Assembly (NCBI RefSeq): GCF_025195095.1
Contig: NZ_JANAVZ010000006.1
Span: 1 to 64,000, forward strand
Reading direction: 5' to 3'
DNA length: 64,000 nt
DNA from: Paracoccus maritimus
GTDB lineage: Bacteria; Pseudomonadota; Alphaproteobacteria; Rhodobacterales; Rhodobacteraceae
Part shown: positions 54,712 to 63,134 of the stretch, piece after piece
How positions within the stretch are numbered: position 1 is the stretch's first letter
Layout: every line of letters begins with the position of its first letter
Program-made: the position numbers and the translations under genes
Notes under the pieces: generated by a model
Database searches by the model: none
Seen by the model: only the letters and a program-made list of their open reading frames with translations
What the model was told of the DNA's origin: nothing

Positions 54712-55671
54712 TTACGATCCGGCGATCAGTTCGGCCTGACGCACAATCACCTCGGCCTGCTTGATCGAGGCTATATCGACCAGACGGCCCTTGTACACCG
54801 TGGCCCCCGCACCGGTCTTCTTGGCCTCTTCCATGGCCGCCAGGATCTCGCGCGCCTCGGTCACCGCGTCGTCCGAGGGCGAGAACACCTCGTTGGCCAA
54901 TGCGATCTGGCTGGGATGGATCGCCCATTTGCCGACCATGCCAAGCGTGGCGGACCGGCGGGCCTGCGCGACGAAGCCGTCCTTGTCCGAGAAATCGCCG
55001 AACGGGCCGTCCACCGGCAGCAGTCCATGGGTGCGGCACGCAGCGACAATGGCAGTCTGCGCCCAGTGCCATGGATCTGGCCAGTATTTTTGGCCCTCGC
55101 GGATCATGTAGTAATTTTCCTGGGTGCCGCCGATGCCCGTCGTGGCCATCCCCATCGAGGCCGCGAAATCCGCGGCGCCAAGACTCATCGCCTGCATCCG
55201 GGGTGATCCCGCCGCAATCTCCTCGGCATGGCATATCCCGGCGGCGCTTTCGATGATGACCTCGAAGGCAATGGCCTTGCGGCGGTTCCGGGCACGCTCG
55301 ATCGCCGTGACCAGCGCGTCCACGGCATAGATGTCGGCGGCATTTCCGACCTTGGGGATCATGATCTGGTCCAGCCGGTCGCCCGCCTGCTCCAGCAGAT
55401 CCACCACGTCGCGATACCAGAAAGGCGTGTCCAGCCCGTTGATCCGCACCGACAGGGTCTTGTCACCCCAGTCGATGTCGCCGATCGCCTGAATTGTCTG
55501 GCGCCGGGCGGTTTCCTTGTCGTCGGGCGCGACCGAATCCTCGAGATCGATGTTGATCACGTCGGCCGCGGATTTCGCCATCTTCTCGAACAGGGCCGTG
55601 CGCGACCCGGGACCGAACAACTGGCAGCGGTTCAGTCGGGCTGGCGGAAGGGGCTGAAGGCGAAAGCTCAT
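54712..55671 (-). CDS. mcl1: L-malyl-CoA / beta-methylmalyl-CoA lyase
   Basis: HpcH/HpaI-family, Mg-dependent lyase that cleaves beta-methylmalyl-CoA to glyoxylate and propionyl-CoA and L-malyl-CoA to glyoxylate and acetyl-CoA in the ethylmalonyl-CoA pathway. 319 residues with the characteristic MSFRLQPLPPARLNRCQLFG start, NIDLEDSVAPDDK, SVRINGLDTPFWYRDVVDL, IMIPKVG, FEVIIESAAGICHAEEIA (metal-binding Glu), and SLGAADFAASMGM (Asp). The C-terminal ATVYKGRLVDIASIKQAEVI is also family-typical. Presence implies acetate/C2 assimilation by the ethylmalonyl-CoA route, as in Rhodobacter and Paracoccus. Confidence 0.96.
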   Translation of the reverse strand: MSFRLQPLPPARLNRCQLFGPGSRTALFEKMAKSAADVINIDLEDSVAPDDKETARRQTIQAIGDIDWGDKTLSVRINGLDTPFWYRDVVDLLEQAGDRLDQIMIPKVGNAADIYAVDALVTAIERARNRRKAIAFEVIIESAAGICHAEEIAAGSPRMQAMSLGAADFAASMGMATTGIGGTQENYYMIREGQKYWPDPWHWAQTAIVAACRTHGLLPVDGPFGDFSDKDGFVAQARRSATLGMVGKWAIHPSQIALANEVFSPSDDAVTEAREILAAMEEAKKTGAGATVYKGRLVDIASIKQAEVIVRQAELIAGS

Positions 55672-55850
55672 TGCGGCTCCGTGTCATCAGGCGAAATTTA
55701 ATTGCGGCACCATTAGCGCGCCGCGCGGGCGCTTTCAACCCCGTTGCGCACCGTCGCATACCGCCCGGGGCAAGCCAATGTCCGACTTGACCCGCGTGCG
55801 CTTTGGGCGCAGGAGCGCAGCCGAGGACGCTGATACGGAGAGAGGATGCG

Positions 55851-56711
55851 ATGACGCGGACAGTCTATGTGAACGGCGAGTATCTGCCAGAGGATCAGGC
55901 AAGCGTATCGATCTTTGATCGCGGCTTCCTGATGGCCGACGGCGTTTACGAGGTGGTCAGCGTGCTGAACGGCAAGCTGCTGGATTTTGACGGCCACATG
56001 GCGCGGCTGCAGCGCTCGCTTGCTGCGCTGGAGATCGCCAATCCGCTGGCCGAGAACGAATATCTGGATGCTCATCGCGCGCTTGTGGACCGCAACGCGA
56101 TCAGCGACGGGCTGGTCTATCTGCAGGTGACGCGCGGCAATCCGGGTGATCGCGATTTCGCCTATCCGTCGGAAGACACCCCGCCGACAGTAGTGATGTT
56201 TACACAGGCGAAACCCGGACTGGCCGACGCGCCGGCGGCGACGACCGGCTGGAAGATCGTCAGCGTCGAGGATCTGCGCTGGGGCCGTCGCGATATCAAG
56301 ACGGTGCAGCTACTTTATCCCTCGATGGCCAAGATGGAGGCCAAGTCGCGCGGCGCGGACGATGCCTGGCTGACCGAGGACGGATTCGTGACCGAGGGAA
56401 CCTCGAACAACGCCTATATCGTCAAGGACGGGGTGATCGTCACGCGAGAACTGTCCCACGACATCCTGCACGGCATCACCCGCGCGGCGGTGCTGCGTTT
56501 CGCGGCCGAGGCGCAGATGAAGGTCGAGGAACGCAGCTTCACCATCGCCGAGGCGCAAGAGGCCGACGAGGCCTTCGTGACTTCGGCATCGGCCTTCGTG
56601 ATGCCGGTGGTCGAGATCGACGGAAAACCCGTCGGCACCGGAAAGGTCGGCGCCATCGCGACGCGCCTGCGCGAGATTTATCTTGAGGAAAGCCGCAAGG
56701 CGGCGGTCTGA
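55851..56711 (+). CDS. dat: D-amino acid aminotransferase (PLP fold type IV)
   Basis: 286-residue PLP enzyme of the D-alanine aminotransferase group, making or degrading D-Ala/D-Glu with 2-oxo acids. VYVNGEYLPEDQASVSIFDRGFLMADGVYEV is the canonical start; the PLP Lys is in RRDIKTVQLLYPSMAK, and EDGFVTEGTSNNAYIVKDGVI and ITRAAVLRFA follow. The ATG at 55851 lies after GAGAGAGGATGCG. A branched-chain aminotransferase is the nearest alternative, but LLYPSM and the FDRGF motif favour Dat. A strong terminator follows. Confidence 0.9.
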   Translation: MTRTVYVNGEYLPEDQASVSIFDRGFLMADGVYEVVSVLNGKLLDFDGHMARLQRSLAALEIANPLAENEYLDAHRALVDRNAISDGLVYLQVTRGNPGDRDFAYPSEDTPPTVVMFTQAKPGLADAPAATTGWKIVSVEDLRWGRRDIKTVQLLYPSMAKMEAKSRGADDAWLTEDGFVTEGTSNNAYIVKDGVIVTRELSHDILHGITRAAVLRFAAEAQMKVEERSFTIAEAQEADEAFVTSASAFVMPVVEIDGKPVGTGKVGAIATRLREIYLEESRKAAV

Positions 56712-56722
56712 CCAGACCGCGG

Positions 56723-56750
56723 GCGCCGCGGGAAACCCGCGGCGCTTTCT
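56723..56750 (+). terminator. Rho-independent terminator of dat
   Basis: Perfect 10-bp stem GCGCCGCGGG / CCCGCGGCGC closed by AAA (56723-56745) and followed by TTTCT, 11 bases after the stop codon. Confidence 0.88.
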
Positions 56751-56764
56751 GCGTCCCGCGATGG

Positions 56765-56784
56765 CCGGGGGGCGAGCCCCCCGG
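56765..56784. repeat. extragenic GC hairpin (possible REP-like element)
   Basis: CCGGGGGG-CGAG-CCCCCCGG followed by ACCCCCG. Hairpins of this GGGGGC...GCCCCC-GGACCCCC form are scattered between genes in Rhodobacteraceae genomes (recollection, not searched). Only one copy occurs in this window. Confidence 0.4.
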
Positions 56785-56857
56785 ACCCCCGTGCGGACCG
56801 TCGGCGACGATCAGCAACGCTGCCCGATTTGGGCAAGGGCCCTGCCTTGCCCTACGG

Positions 56858-56872
56858 GAACTCGCGCAGGAC
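56858..56872. promoter_or_regulatory. possible LexA box of uvrB
   Basis: GAAC-N7-GGAC, one mismatch from the alphaproteobacterial SOS box GAAC-N7-GAAC (GTTC-N7-GTTC on the other strand), 71-85 bp upstream of the uvrB ATG and 7 bp before TTGACT (56880), a possible -35. Confidence 0.3.
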
Positions 56873-56942
56873 GCTCAGGTTGACTTTCGCGCACGAGACC
56901 ACAACTTGGGTGTCTGTCGCACGAGGCACAGCGGGGAAATGG

Positions 56943-59129
56943 ATGGGTCACAACAACACCAATGCGCCGGTCTCGCGGTTTCCCGAAGTCTCTCGCCCCA
57001 AGCTGGAGGGCGGCAGGCGTTTCGTGATGCACAGTGAGTTTCGCCCGGCTGGCGACCAGCCGAGGGCGATCGAAGAACTGTCGCACGGCGTGAACGATGG
57101 TGAACGCGATCAGGTACTGCTGGGGGCGACGGGCACCGGCAAGACCTACACCATGGCCAAGGTGATCGAGGAGACGCAGCGCCCGGCCATCATTCTTGCT
57201 CCGAACAAGACGCTGGCAGCTCAGCTTTATGGCGAATTCAAGGGCTTTTTCCCCGAAAATTCGGTCGAGTATTTCGTCAGCTATTACGACTACTACCAAC
57301 CCGAAGCCTATGTGCCGCGCAGCGATACCTATATCGAGAAGGAAAGCCAGATCAACGAGGCGATCGACCGGATGCGCCACAGTGCGACGCGCGCATTGCT
57401 GGAACGCGATGACGTGATCATCGTGGCCTCGGTCAGCTGCATCTATGGCATCGGCTCGGTCGAGACCTATTCGGCAATGACCCAGGACATGATCGTCGGC
57501 GAAAGCTATGATCAGCGCGAATTCCTGGGTCAGTTGGTGGCGCAGCAGTACAAGCGGCTGGACGCGGCCTTCCAGCGCGGCGGGTTCCGGGTGCGCGGCG
57601 ATGTGGTCGAGGTCTGGCCCGCACACCTTGAAGATCGCGCATGGCGGTTCGATTTCTTCGGCAACGAGCTTGAGGCAATCACCGAATTCGATCCGCTGAC
57701 CGGTGCGAAATCCGATAATTTCAAGCAGATCCGCATCTATGCCAACAGCCACTATGTGACCCCGCGCCCGACGATGCAGCAGGCCGTGAAGGGCATCAAG
57801 AGGGAACTGGCCGAACGGCTGAAGCAGTTGCAGGAGGAAGGCAAGCTGCTGGAAGCGCAACGGCTGGAACAGCGGACCAATTTCGATATCGAGATGCTGG
57901 AGGCGACCGGCGTCTGCAACGGGATCGAGAACTATTCCCGCTACCTGACCGGCCGCGCGCCAGGCGAACCGCCGCCCACCCTGTTCGAGTTCATCCCCGA
58001 CAATGCCATCGTCTTCGCTGATGAATCCCATGTCAGCGTGCCCCAGATCGGCGGCATGTACCGGGGCGACTTCCGGCGCAAGTTCACGCTGGCCGAGCAT
58101 GGCTTCCGCCTGCCCAGTTGCATGGACAACCGCCCGCTGAAATTCGAGGAATGGGACGCGATGCGACCGCAATCGGTCTTCGTCAGCGCCACCCCCGCGT
58201 CATGGGAAATGGACCAGACCGGCGGGGTCTTCACAGAACAGATCATCCGTCCCACAGGCCTGCTGGATCCCCAGATCGAAATCCGACCGGTCGAGATGCA
58301 GGTCGATGACCTGCTGGACGAGGTGCGCAGGGTCACCGCCAAGGGGTATCGCACCCTGTGCACGACCCTGACCAAGCGCATGGCCGAGGACCTGACCGAA
58401 TATCTGCACGAACAGGGCATCAAGGTCCGCTACATGCACAGCGATATCGACACGATCGAGCGGATCGAGATCCTGCGTGACCTGCGGCTGGGGGCCTTCG
58501 ACGTGCTGATCGGTATCAACCTGCTGCGCGAGGGACTGGACATCCCCGAATGCGGGCTGGTGGCGATCCTTGACGCCGACAAGGAAGGGTTCCTGCGGTC
58601 CGAAACCTCGTTGATCCAGACCATCGGCCGCGCCGCGCGAAACGTTGACGGACGCGTCATCATGTATGCCGACCGCATCACCGGCAGCATGGAACGCGCC
58701 ATGGCCGAGACCGAGCGGCGGCGCCAGAAGCAGATGGCCTATAACGAGGAACATGGCATCACACCGCAGACCGTCCGCAAGAATGTCGAGGACGTTCTGG
58801 CCGGGCTGTGGCAGGGCGATACCGATCAGTCGCGCGTCACCACCAAGGTCGAAAAGCCCCTGATCGGTGCCAATCTGCAAGCCCATCTTGACGCGATGCG
58901 GGCGCAAATGCGCAAGGCGGCCGAGAACCTGGAATTCGAAGAGGCCGCCCGCCTGCGCGACGAGGTCAAGCGGCTGGAAGCCGTCGACCTCGCGATCTCA
59001 GATGATCCGCTGGCCCGGCAATCGGCTATCGAGGATGCGGTCGCGGCAAATAGCAGTGGGTCAGGAAGATCGACCGCAGGCCGCGCGGGCCAGCGCGGCG
59101 GCAACAAGCGATCAAAGCGCCGCCGCTGA
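56943..59129 (+). CDS. uvrB: excinuclease ABC subunit B
   Basis: Damage-verifying helicase-like subunit of nucleotide excision repair. 728 residues from the ATG at 56943; an earlier in-frame start exists, but the added residues have no family similarity. Walker A is LLGATGTGKTYT, the beta-hairpin that opens DNA is YYDYYQPEAYVPRSDTYIEK, helicase motif II is FADESH, motif V LREGLDIPE, motif VI IQTIGRAARN. A C-terminal UVR motif (ENLEFEEAARLRDEVKRLE) contacts UvrC, followed by a Gly/Arg/Lys tail (GQRGGNKRSKRRR). Confidence 0.97.
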   Translation: MGHNNTNAPVSRFPEVSRPKLEGGRRFVMHSEFRPAGDQPRAIEELSHGVNDGERDQVLLGATGTGKTYTMAKVIEETQRPAIILAPNKTLAAQLYGEFKGFFPENSVEYFVSYYDYYQPEAYVPRSDTYIEKESQINEAIDRMRHSATRALLERDDVIIVASVSCIYGIGSVETYSAMTQDMIVGESYDQREFLGQLVAQQYKRLDAAFQRGGFRVRGDVVEVWPAHLEDRAWRFDFFGNELEAITEFDPLTGAKSDNFKQIRIYANSHYVTPRPTMQQAVKGIKRELAERLKQLQEEGKLLEAQRLEQRTNFDIEMLEATGVCNGIENYSRYLTGRAPGEPPPTLFEFIPDNAIVFADESHVSVPQIGGMYRGDFRRKFTLAEHGFRLPSCMDNRPLKFEEWDAMRPQSVFVSATPASWEMDQTGGVFTEQIIRPTGLLDPQIEIRPVEMQVDDLLDEVRRVTAKGYRTLCTTLTKRMAEDLTEYLHEQGIKVRYMHSDIDTIERIEILRDLRLGAFDVLIGINLLREGLDIPECGLVAILDADKEGFLRSETSLIQTIGRAARNVDGRVIMYADRITGSMERAMAETERRRQKQMAYNEEHGITPQTVRKNVEDVLAGLWQGDTDQSRVTTKVEKPLIGANLQAHLDAMRAQMRKAAENLEFEEAARLRDEVKRLEAVDLAISDDPLARQSAIEDAVAANSSGSGRSTAGRAGQRGGNKRSKRRR

Positions 59130-59151
59130 TCGGTGCGTCATGCGCGTTGGA

Positions 59152-59179
59152 ATTTCGGCAAATGTCAATCTGCCGAAAT
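59152..59179. promoter_or_regulatory. 9-bp inverted repeat between uvrB and the 2OG oxygenase
   Basis: ATTTCGGCA / TGCCGAAAT, perfect, separated by 10 nt, 23 bases after the uvrB stop. With no U tract it is a poor terminator; it may be a protein-binding site of the next gene. Confidence 0.45.
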
Positions 59180-59187
59180 CGCCAGTC

Positions 59188-59232
59188 AGAAACCGCTTTG
59201 TTTTTGTCAGGGAATCGGTTTCTATTTGCAAT
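59188..59232 (+). promoter_or_regulatory. promoter of the 2OG oxygenase gene with embedded inverted repeat
   Basis: TTGTCA (59204-59209), 17-bp spacer, TGCAAT (59227-59232), then ATG 27 nt later. An inverted repeat AGAAACCG / CGGTTTCT (59188-59195 and 59216-59223) brackets the -35 box, suggesting control by a repressor. Confidence 0.45.
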
Positions 59233-59258
59233 ATATGTGTCAGCTTTAGGAGTTTGTA

Positions 59259-60092
59259 ATGCCGGTTCTTGCGATGGATCCCAAAACGCTTCAGCTCGAT
59301 CCCGAAATCGCGAAGGCTGCCGGCAAGGCCGCGTCCGAGTCGTATCGCAGCAAGTCACCATATCCCTATGGCAGTTTCGAAGAGTTTCTGCCGCCCGAGG
59401 TGTTGGACAATGTCCGCGAAGAGCTGAAGGCCCTGCCGGAGGCGGAAACCAGCTTCGATCGCCCGCAGGAAAAGCTGAAAACCAGCTATGTGCCGGAACG
59501 CCTGCCGCCCTATACGCGCAATCTGTTCTATATCCTGAATTCCCGCCCGTTCGTTCAGTTTCTGGAGAACCTGACCGGCATCAAGGGGCTTATTCCCGAT
59601 CCCTATTTCGCGGGTGGCGGCATCCACGTCGTCGGAAACGGCGGCCATCTGGATATTCATGCGGATTTCAACCACAACGCCATTCTGAATCTTGAACGGC
59701 GACTGAATGTCCTGATCTATCTGAACAAGGACTGGAAAAAGGAATATGGCGGGTCGTTCGAAATCTGGAATGATGACATGACCGAGATGGTGGACAGTTT
59801 CGTGCCCCTGTTCAACCGCATGGTCTGCTTCAACACCGGATCAACGACCTGGCACGGCAATCCGACGCCGGTCAACCACCCCGACGGCGAGCCGCGCATG
59901 TCGATGGCGCTGTATTACTATACCGCGACCTGGGACGGCACCAAGAAGGCGCACACGACACTTTTCAAACCGCGTCCGGGAACCGCCGATCAGGCTGACC
60001 GCGAGACGCGCCGGAATGAGGTGCTTCAGGACGTCCTGCCACCGGTCATGTATCGCCGGGTGATCGGCCCGCTGCGGCGCCTGGGCTTCTAG
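59259..60092 (+). CDS. 2-oxoglutarate/Fe(II)-dependent oxygenase, prolyl-hydroxylase-like
   Basis: 277 residues of the double-stranded beta-helix oxygenase fold (2OG-FeII_Oxy_3/P4Hc type). Iron ligands are H134 and D136 in LDIHADFNHN and H199 in GSTTWHGNP; R213 in EPRMSMALYYY would bind 2-oxoglutarate. The N-terminal 110 residues carry SPYPYGSFEEFLPPEVLD, typical of such enzymes. AGGAG lies 7 nt before the ATG. Likely hydroxylates a protein side chain or a small metabolite; the substrate is unknown. Nearest relatives are found near cell-surface polysaccharide genes in other bacteria (recollection), but none are here. Confidence 0.87.
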   Translation: MPVLAMDPKTLQLDPEIAKAAGKAASESYRSKSPYPYGSFEEFLPPEVLDNVREELKALPEAETSFDRPQEKLKTSYVPERLPPYTRNLFYILNSRPFVQFLENLTGIKGLIPDPYFAGGGIHVVGNGGHLDIHADFNHNAILNLERRLNVLIYLNKDWKKEYGGSFEIWNDDMTEMVDSFVPLFNRMVCFNTGSTTWHGNPTPVNHPDGEPRMSMALYYYTATWDGTKKAHTTLFKPRPGTADQADRETRRNEVLQDVLPPVMYRRVIGPLRRLGF

Positions 60093-60107
60093 CCCGCTCG
60101 CTCGGGA

Positions 60108-60392
60108 CTAGCCGCAGCTGACGCGGGCGATCCAACCCTTCGGGTCCACGAAGATGTTCAGACGGTTGGGGTTGACGTCATCGCTCAGAGTCGCGTCGGG
60201 GATGACGACCCGCTGCGGCAACTCTGACGGCAGCGTCACGGCACCGATATTGCGCCCGACCAACGCCTGATGCCGCGCCGGATCGCAGCGCGCGGCGCTT
60301 ACGGTCAGGCCGGATTGCTGCTGGCACGCGGACAGGACGACAGGGCTGCAGATCATCGCTGCAAGGCCCGTGCTGCGGAAAATGCGATACAT
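60108..60392 (-). CDS. peptidase inhibitor I78 family lipoprotein
   Basis: 94 residues. The N-terminus is a lipoprotein signal (AMICSPVVLSACQQQ, lipobox LSAC). The rest is the I78 elastase-inhibitor fold: CDPARHQALVGRNIGAVT with the family's start, RVVIPDATLSDDVNPNRLNI, and final GWIARVSCG; the two Cys (at CDPA and at the end) probably form its disulfide. It would inhibit serine proteases at the cell surface. AGAGAGGAGCCGCC precedes the ATG. It converges on the oxygenase gene (15-bp gap). Confidence 0.9.
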   Translation of the reverse strand: MYRIFRSTGLAAMICSPVVLSACQQQSGLTVSAARCDPARHQALVGRNIGAVTLPSELPQRVVIPDATLSDDVNPNRLNIFVDPKGWIARVSCG

Positions 60393-60481
60393 GGCGGCTC
60401 CTCTCTATCTTGTGTCAGAACCCGGGTGGACACCGGAACGTTCCCTTGCCTAGGCCAGAGCAGTTCAAGGAGTAAGCCCAT

Positions 60482-60772
60482 ATGACGCGACCATGGATTC
60501 AGGCTGCGACGGTTTGCCTGCTGGCGTCGGGACCGACGCTCGCATCGACCGATGAGGCTTGGGAAGAGTTTCGAGCCTCAGTCGAAGAAGCGTGCAGCGA
60601 CCTTGTCCAATCGTCGGATGGCGCGTTGGTCAGTCTGGACATGGCACCGTTCGGATCCGAATCCTACGGCGCCGCATTGCTGTCAATCAAGCCGTCCGGC
60701 GGTGAGGCAGAGCGCGTGATCTGCATCTACGACAAGAAGACCCGGACCGCCGAGTTGACCGGCAGCTTTTAG
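60482..60772 (+). CDS. small secreted protein of unknown function
   Basis: 96 residues. A signal peptide (MTRPWIQAATVCLLASGPTLA, cleavage before STDEA) is followed by a small acidic domain with two Cys (EACSDLV and RVICIYDKKT), which may form a disulfide. AAGGAG is well placed before the ATG. It is divergent from the I78 inhibitor gene with 89 bp between. I do not recognise a family. Confidence 0.7.
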   Translation: MTRPWIQAATVCLLASGPTLASTDEAWEEFRASVEEACSDLVQSSDGALVSLDMAPFGSESYGAALLSIKPSGGEAERVICIYDKKTRTAELTGSF

Positions 60773-60903
60773 AATTCCTGTTCAGGTCGGCTGCTCTCAA
60801 GCGGGCTGTGCCCTGACCCGCCACATGACAGAAAGCGTTCGGGGCTTGATCCGGCGCCCCGCTTTGGCGATAAACCTGCGAAGCCAGTGCAAGAGGTTCA
60901 CCC

Positions 60904-61215
60904 ATGCGAGTCCGCATCTTCCAGCCCGCCCGTAACGCGATGCAGTCCGGAACGGCCCGCAGCAAGGGCTGGGTGCTGGAATTTCCGGCGGCTGACGCCC
61001 GCGAAATCGATCCTTTGATGGGATGGACCAGCAGCGACGACACCCAAAGCCAAGTCCGCCTGCGCTTTGACACGCGCAAGCAGGCCGAGGACTATGCGCG
61101 CGATCATGGTCTTGAATACGTCGTTCAGGAGCCTCACAAGCGTGCGGTCAATGTTCGCCCCCGCGGATATGGCGAGAATTTCGCGACCGACCGTCGCGCA
61201 CCCTGGACTCACTGA
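60904..61215 (+). CDS. NDUFS4-like accessory subunit of respiratory complex I
   Basis: 103 residues of the ETC complex I subunit family, homologous to mitochondrial NDUFS4 (18 kDa). Pattern: [62 protein letters not shown] and [12 protein letters not shown]. Found in alphaproteobacteria such as Paracoccus, whose complex I is the bacterial model of the mitochondrial enzyme. It is distant from the nuo operon. AAGAGG precedes the ATG. The 131 bp before it hold no evident gene. Confidence 0.93.
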   Translation: MRVRIFQPARNAMQSGTARSKGWVLEFPAADAREIDPLMGWTSSDDTQSQVRLRFDTRKQAEDYARDHGLEYVVQEPHKRAVNVRPRGYGENFATDRRAPWTH

Positions 61216-61280
61216 GCAGTGTGAACCTGACCAACGTTCGCAGAGGCTAGCCGAAAGTCTTGCGGGGTCGATACGCGCAG

Positions 61281-62255
61281 CTAGCGCCGCCCTGCGCGCT
61301 GCGCCGCCCGGTCGATGGCTGCCAGAACGGCATCGGGCGCGGCATGATGCGGCATATGGCCGATGCCCGGCAGGATCGTCAAATGGGCGTTCGGCAACTG
61401 ATCGTCCATCTTGCGCGAATGATACTGGATGCCCACGGTGGTATCGCGCGCGCCGTGGACGATCTCGATCGGCAGCGTCAGTTCGGAATACAGCGGCGCC
61501 ATCCGGGCCAGATAGGGCTTCAAATTGTTCACCTGCCGCGCGTTCGCCAGAAAGCTGTCCTGACGCAGGGTGAGGCCGGCCCCCACATATTCCATATATC
61601 CCTTGGGTACCGGATTAGGTGCGAAAATACCGGCAATGGCGTCTTCGATCCGGGATTCCGGAACAAAGGCCGAAATCAGCGGCACCGCCGCGGACCGTCC
61701 CACCGCGCTGGTAATGAACGGGTAGAACGGACCCAGATCCGCCTCGTCGGGCCAAGGATGGGTCGCCCCCGCAAGCAGCACCACCGCAGCCGTGTCCTGC
61801 GGGTCGCGCAGTGCCCACGCCATCGCAACCGCGCCACCATAGCTGTGTCCCAGCACGATGGGCCGCGTGACCCCAAGCTGATCGGCGGCCTTGCGCAACA
61901 ACTCGGCCTGCGCGATGGGATTGTCATTCTGCGCGCCGATATTGTCGGTCCAGCCCAAGCCAGGCCTGTCGAAGGCGATGACGCGGTAATCGTCGCTCAG
62001 CCGTCCGACCAGATCGAAGGTGAAGTCGCGCGTGTTGCCGCTGGCGCCGTGGATCAGGACCAGATCGGGGCCAGCGCCTTCGACATGGGCGTGCACACGA
62101 TGCCCATCCACCTCGATCAGCCGCCCGGTGGGGGGATAGGCAGCCTCGGCAGCATCCTCGCGCGTTGCTGCCCGATCCTCAACGAACGCCGCGCAGCCCG
62201 CAAGACTTGCCGCCACGATGGTCAGCACCAACAATCCAGGTCTAAGTCTTGGCAT
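61281..62255 (-). CDS. alpha/beta hydrolase, lipoprotein-anchored
   Basis: 324 residues. A lipoprotein signal (LLVLTIVAASLAGCAAF, lipobox LAGC) is followed by the fold: oxyanion region LVLIHGASGNTRDF, VIAFDRPGLGWTD, nucleophile elbow VLGHSYGGAVAM (Ser), acid Asp in IEIVHGARDTTVG, and His in LPGIGHMPHH. Esterase, haloperoxidase-like and acyl hydrolase activities are all possible. GGGAAGG precedes the ATG. It stands alone, divergent from the DUF1007 gene. Confidence 0.9.
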   Translation of the reverse strand: MPRLRPGLLVLTIVAASLAGCAAFVEDRAATREDAAEAAYPPTGRLIEVDGHRVHAHVEGAGPDLVLIHGASGNTRDFTFDLVGRLSDDYRVIAFDRPGLGWTDNIGAQNDNPIAQAELLRKAADQLGVTRPIVLGHSYGGAVAMAWALRDPQDTAAVVLLAGATHPWPDEADLGPFYPFITSAVGRSAAVPLISAFVPESRIEDAIAGIFAPNPVPKGYMEYVGAGLTLRQDSFLANARQVNNLKPYLARMAPLYSELTLPIEIVHGARDTTVGIQYHSRKMDDQLPNAHLTILPGIGHMPHHAAPDAVLAAIDRAAQRAGRR

Positions 62256-62453
62256 CGCGCGGCCTTCCCTGTTGCGTTCCTATCCGAACAGTCACGCAAC
62301 GCGGTGGGTTCCGGGTGCAGGCCGGAAAGCGCGCCTCGCGCGATTGTCATTCGGCATGACCACGCCTGCGGCCCCGATCCGCGCATCCGGGGGTTTGCGT
62401 TGACGCATTGCTGGGCTTATCTGGCCCCCAAGGTTCCTGAAAGGCCCTGCTTC

Positions 62454-63134
62454 GTGCTCGTGCAAGCCCGCGCCCTGATCCTGTCGGCCCTGCTGGCCCT
62501 GCCGCCCCTCGCGGCGGCGGCGCATCCGCATGTCTATATCGATTCCAAGCTGGAGCTGATTTACGACGAGACGGGGCGGCTTAGCGCGGTCGCCGTGGAA
62601 TGGAGCTATGACGAGCTGTATTCGTTGCTGATCGTTACCGATCTTGGCCTTGACCCCGATGGTGACGGCGTCCTGGACTACGACGAACGGACCCGGCTTC
62701 AGGGGTTCGATGCGGATTGGGAACCGGATTTCGACGGTCGGCTGTATCTGACAACGGATCAGGGTCCGGTGGAATTGCTGGGGCCGCGCAGCTTCGAAGC
62801 CGATTATCGTGACGGCCGGATCGTGTCGCGGCATCTGCGGCCGCTGTCCTCGCCGCTACCAGCCGACGCAGCGCTGCAGCTGCAAACCTACGATCCCGAA
62901 TTCTATGTCGATTTCACGCTGCACGGTCCGCCCCGGTTCCTGGGTCGCGACGATTGCCGGGCGGCGCTGGACCAGGGTAACCCGGATGCGGCGCGTGCGG
63001 CCTATCGCGCGGCGCTGGATGCCGCCCTGCTGGAGGCGACAGACGATGCCGAGGCGGAACTGGTGACGGTTGATATCGGCGGCGCGGGGGCGGGCGCGTT
63101 GAATGTCATTTGCGGCAGCGCGACGACAGGATGA
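62454..63134 (+). CDS. DUF1007 family periplasmic protein
   Basis: 226 residues from a GTG at 62454 (another GTG at 62460; AAAGG is 10 nt upstream). Signal peptide LILSALLALPPLAAAAHP, then HPHVYIDSKLELIYD, the family's opening, which places a His pair at the mature N-terminus. VEWSYDELYSLLIVTDLGLD and DGDGVLDYDERTRLQGFD follow, the latter resembling an EF-hand-like calcium loop. DUF1007 proteins are usually encoded next to NicO nickel/cobalt transporters, as here (overlap of 4 bp), and may present or receive the metal in the periplasm. Confidence 0.85.
   Translation: MLVQARALILSALLALPPLAAAAHPHVYIDSKLELIYDETGRLSAVAVEWSYDELYSLLIVTDLGLDPDGDGVLDYDERTRLQGFDADWEPDFDGRLYLTTDQGPVELLGPRSFEADYRDGRIVSRHLRPLSSPLPADAALQLQTYDPEFYVDFTLHGPPRFLGRDDCRAALDQGNPDAARAAYRAALDAALLEATDDAEAELVTVDIGGAGAGALNVICGSATTG

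Noticed and set aside
61260..62453. Long upstream extension of the DUF1007 reading frame
   Set aside because: It lies antisense to the lipoprotein hydrolase and lacks similarity; the signal peptide begins only at 62454.
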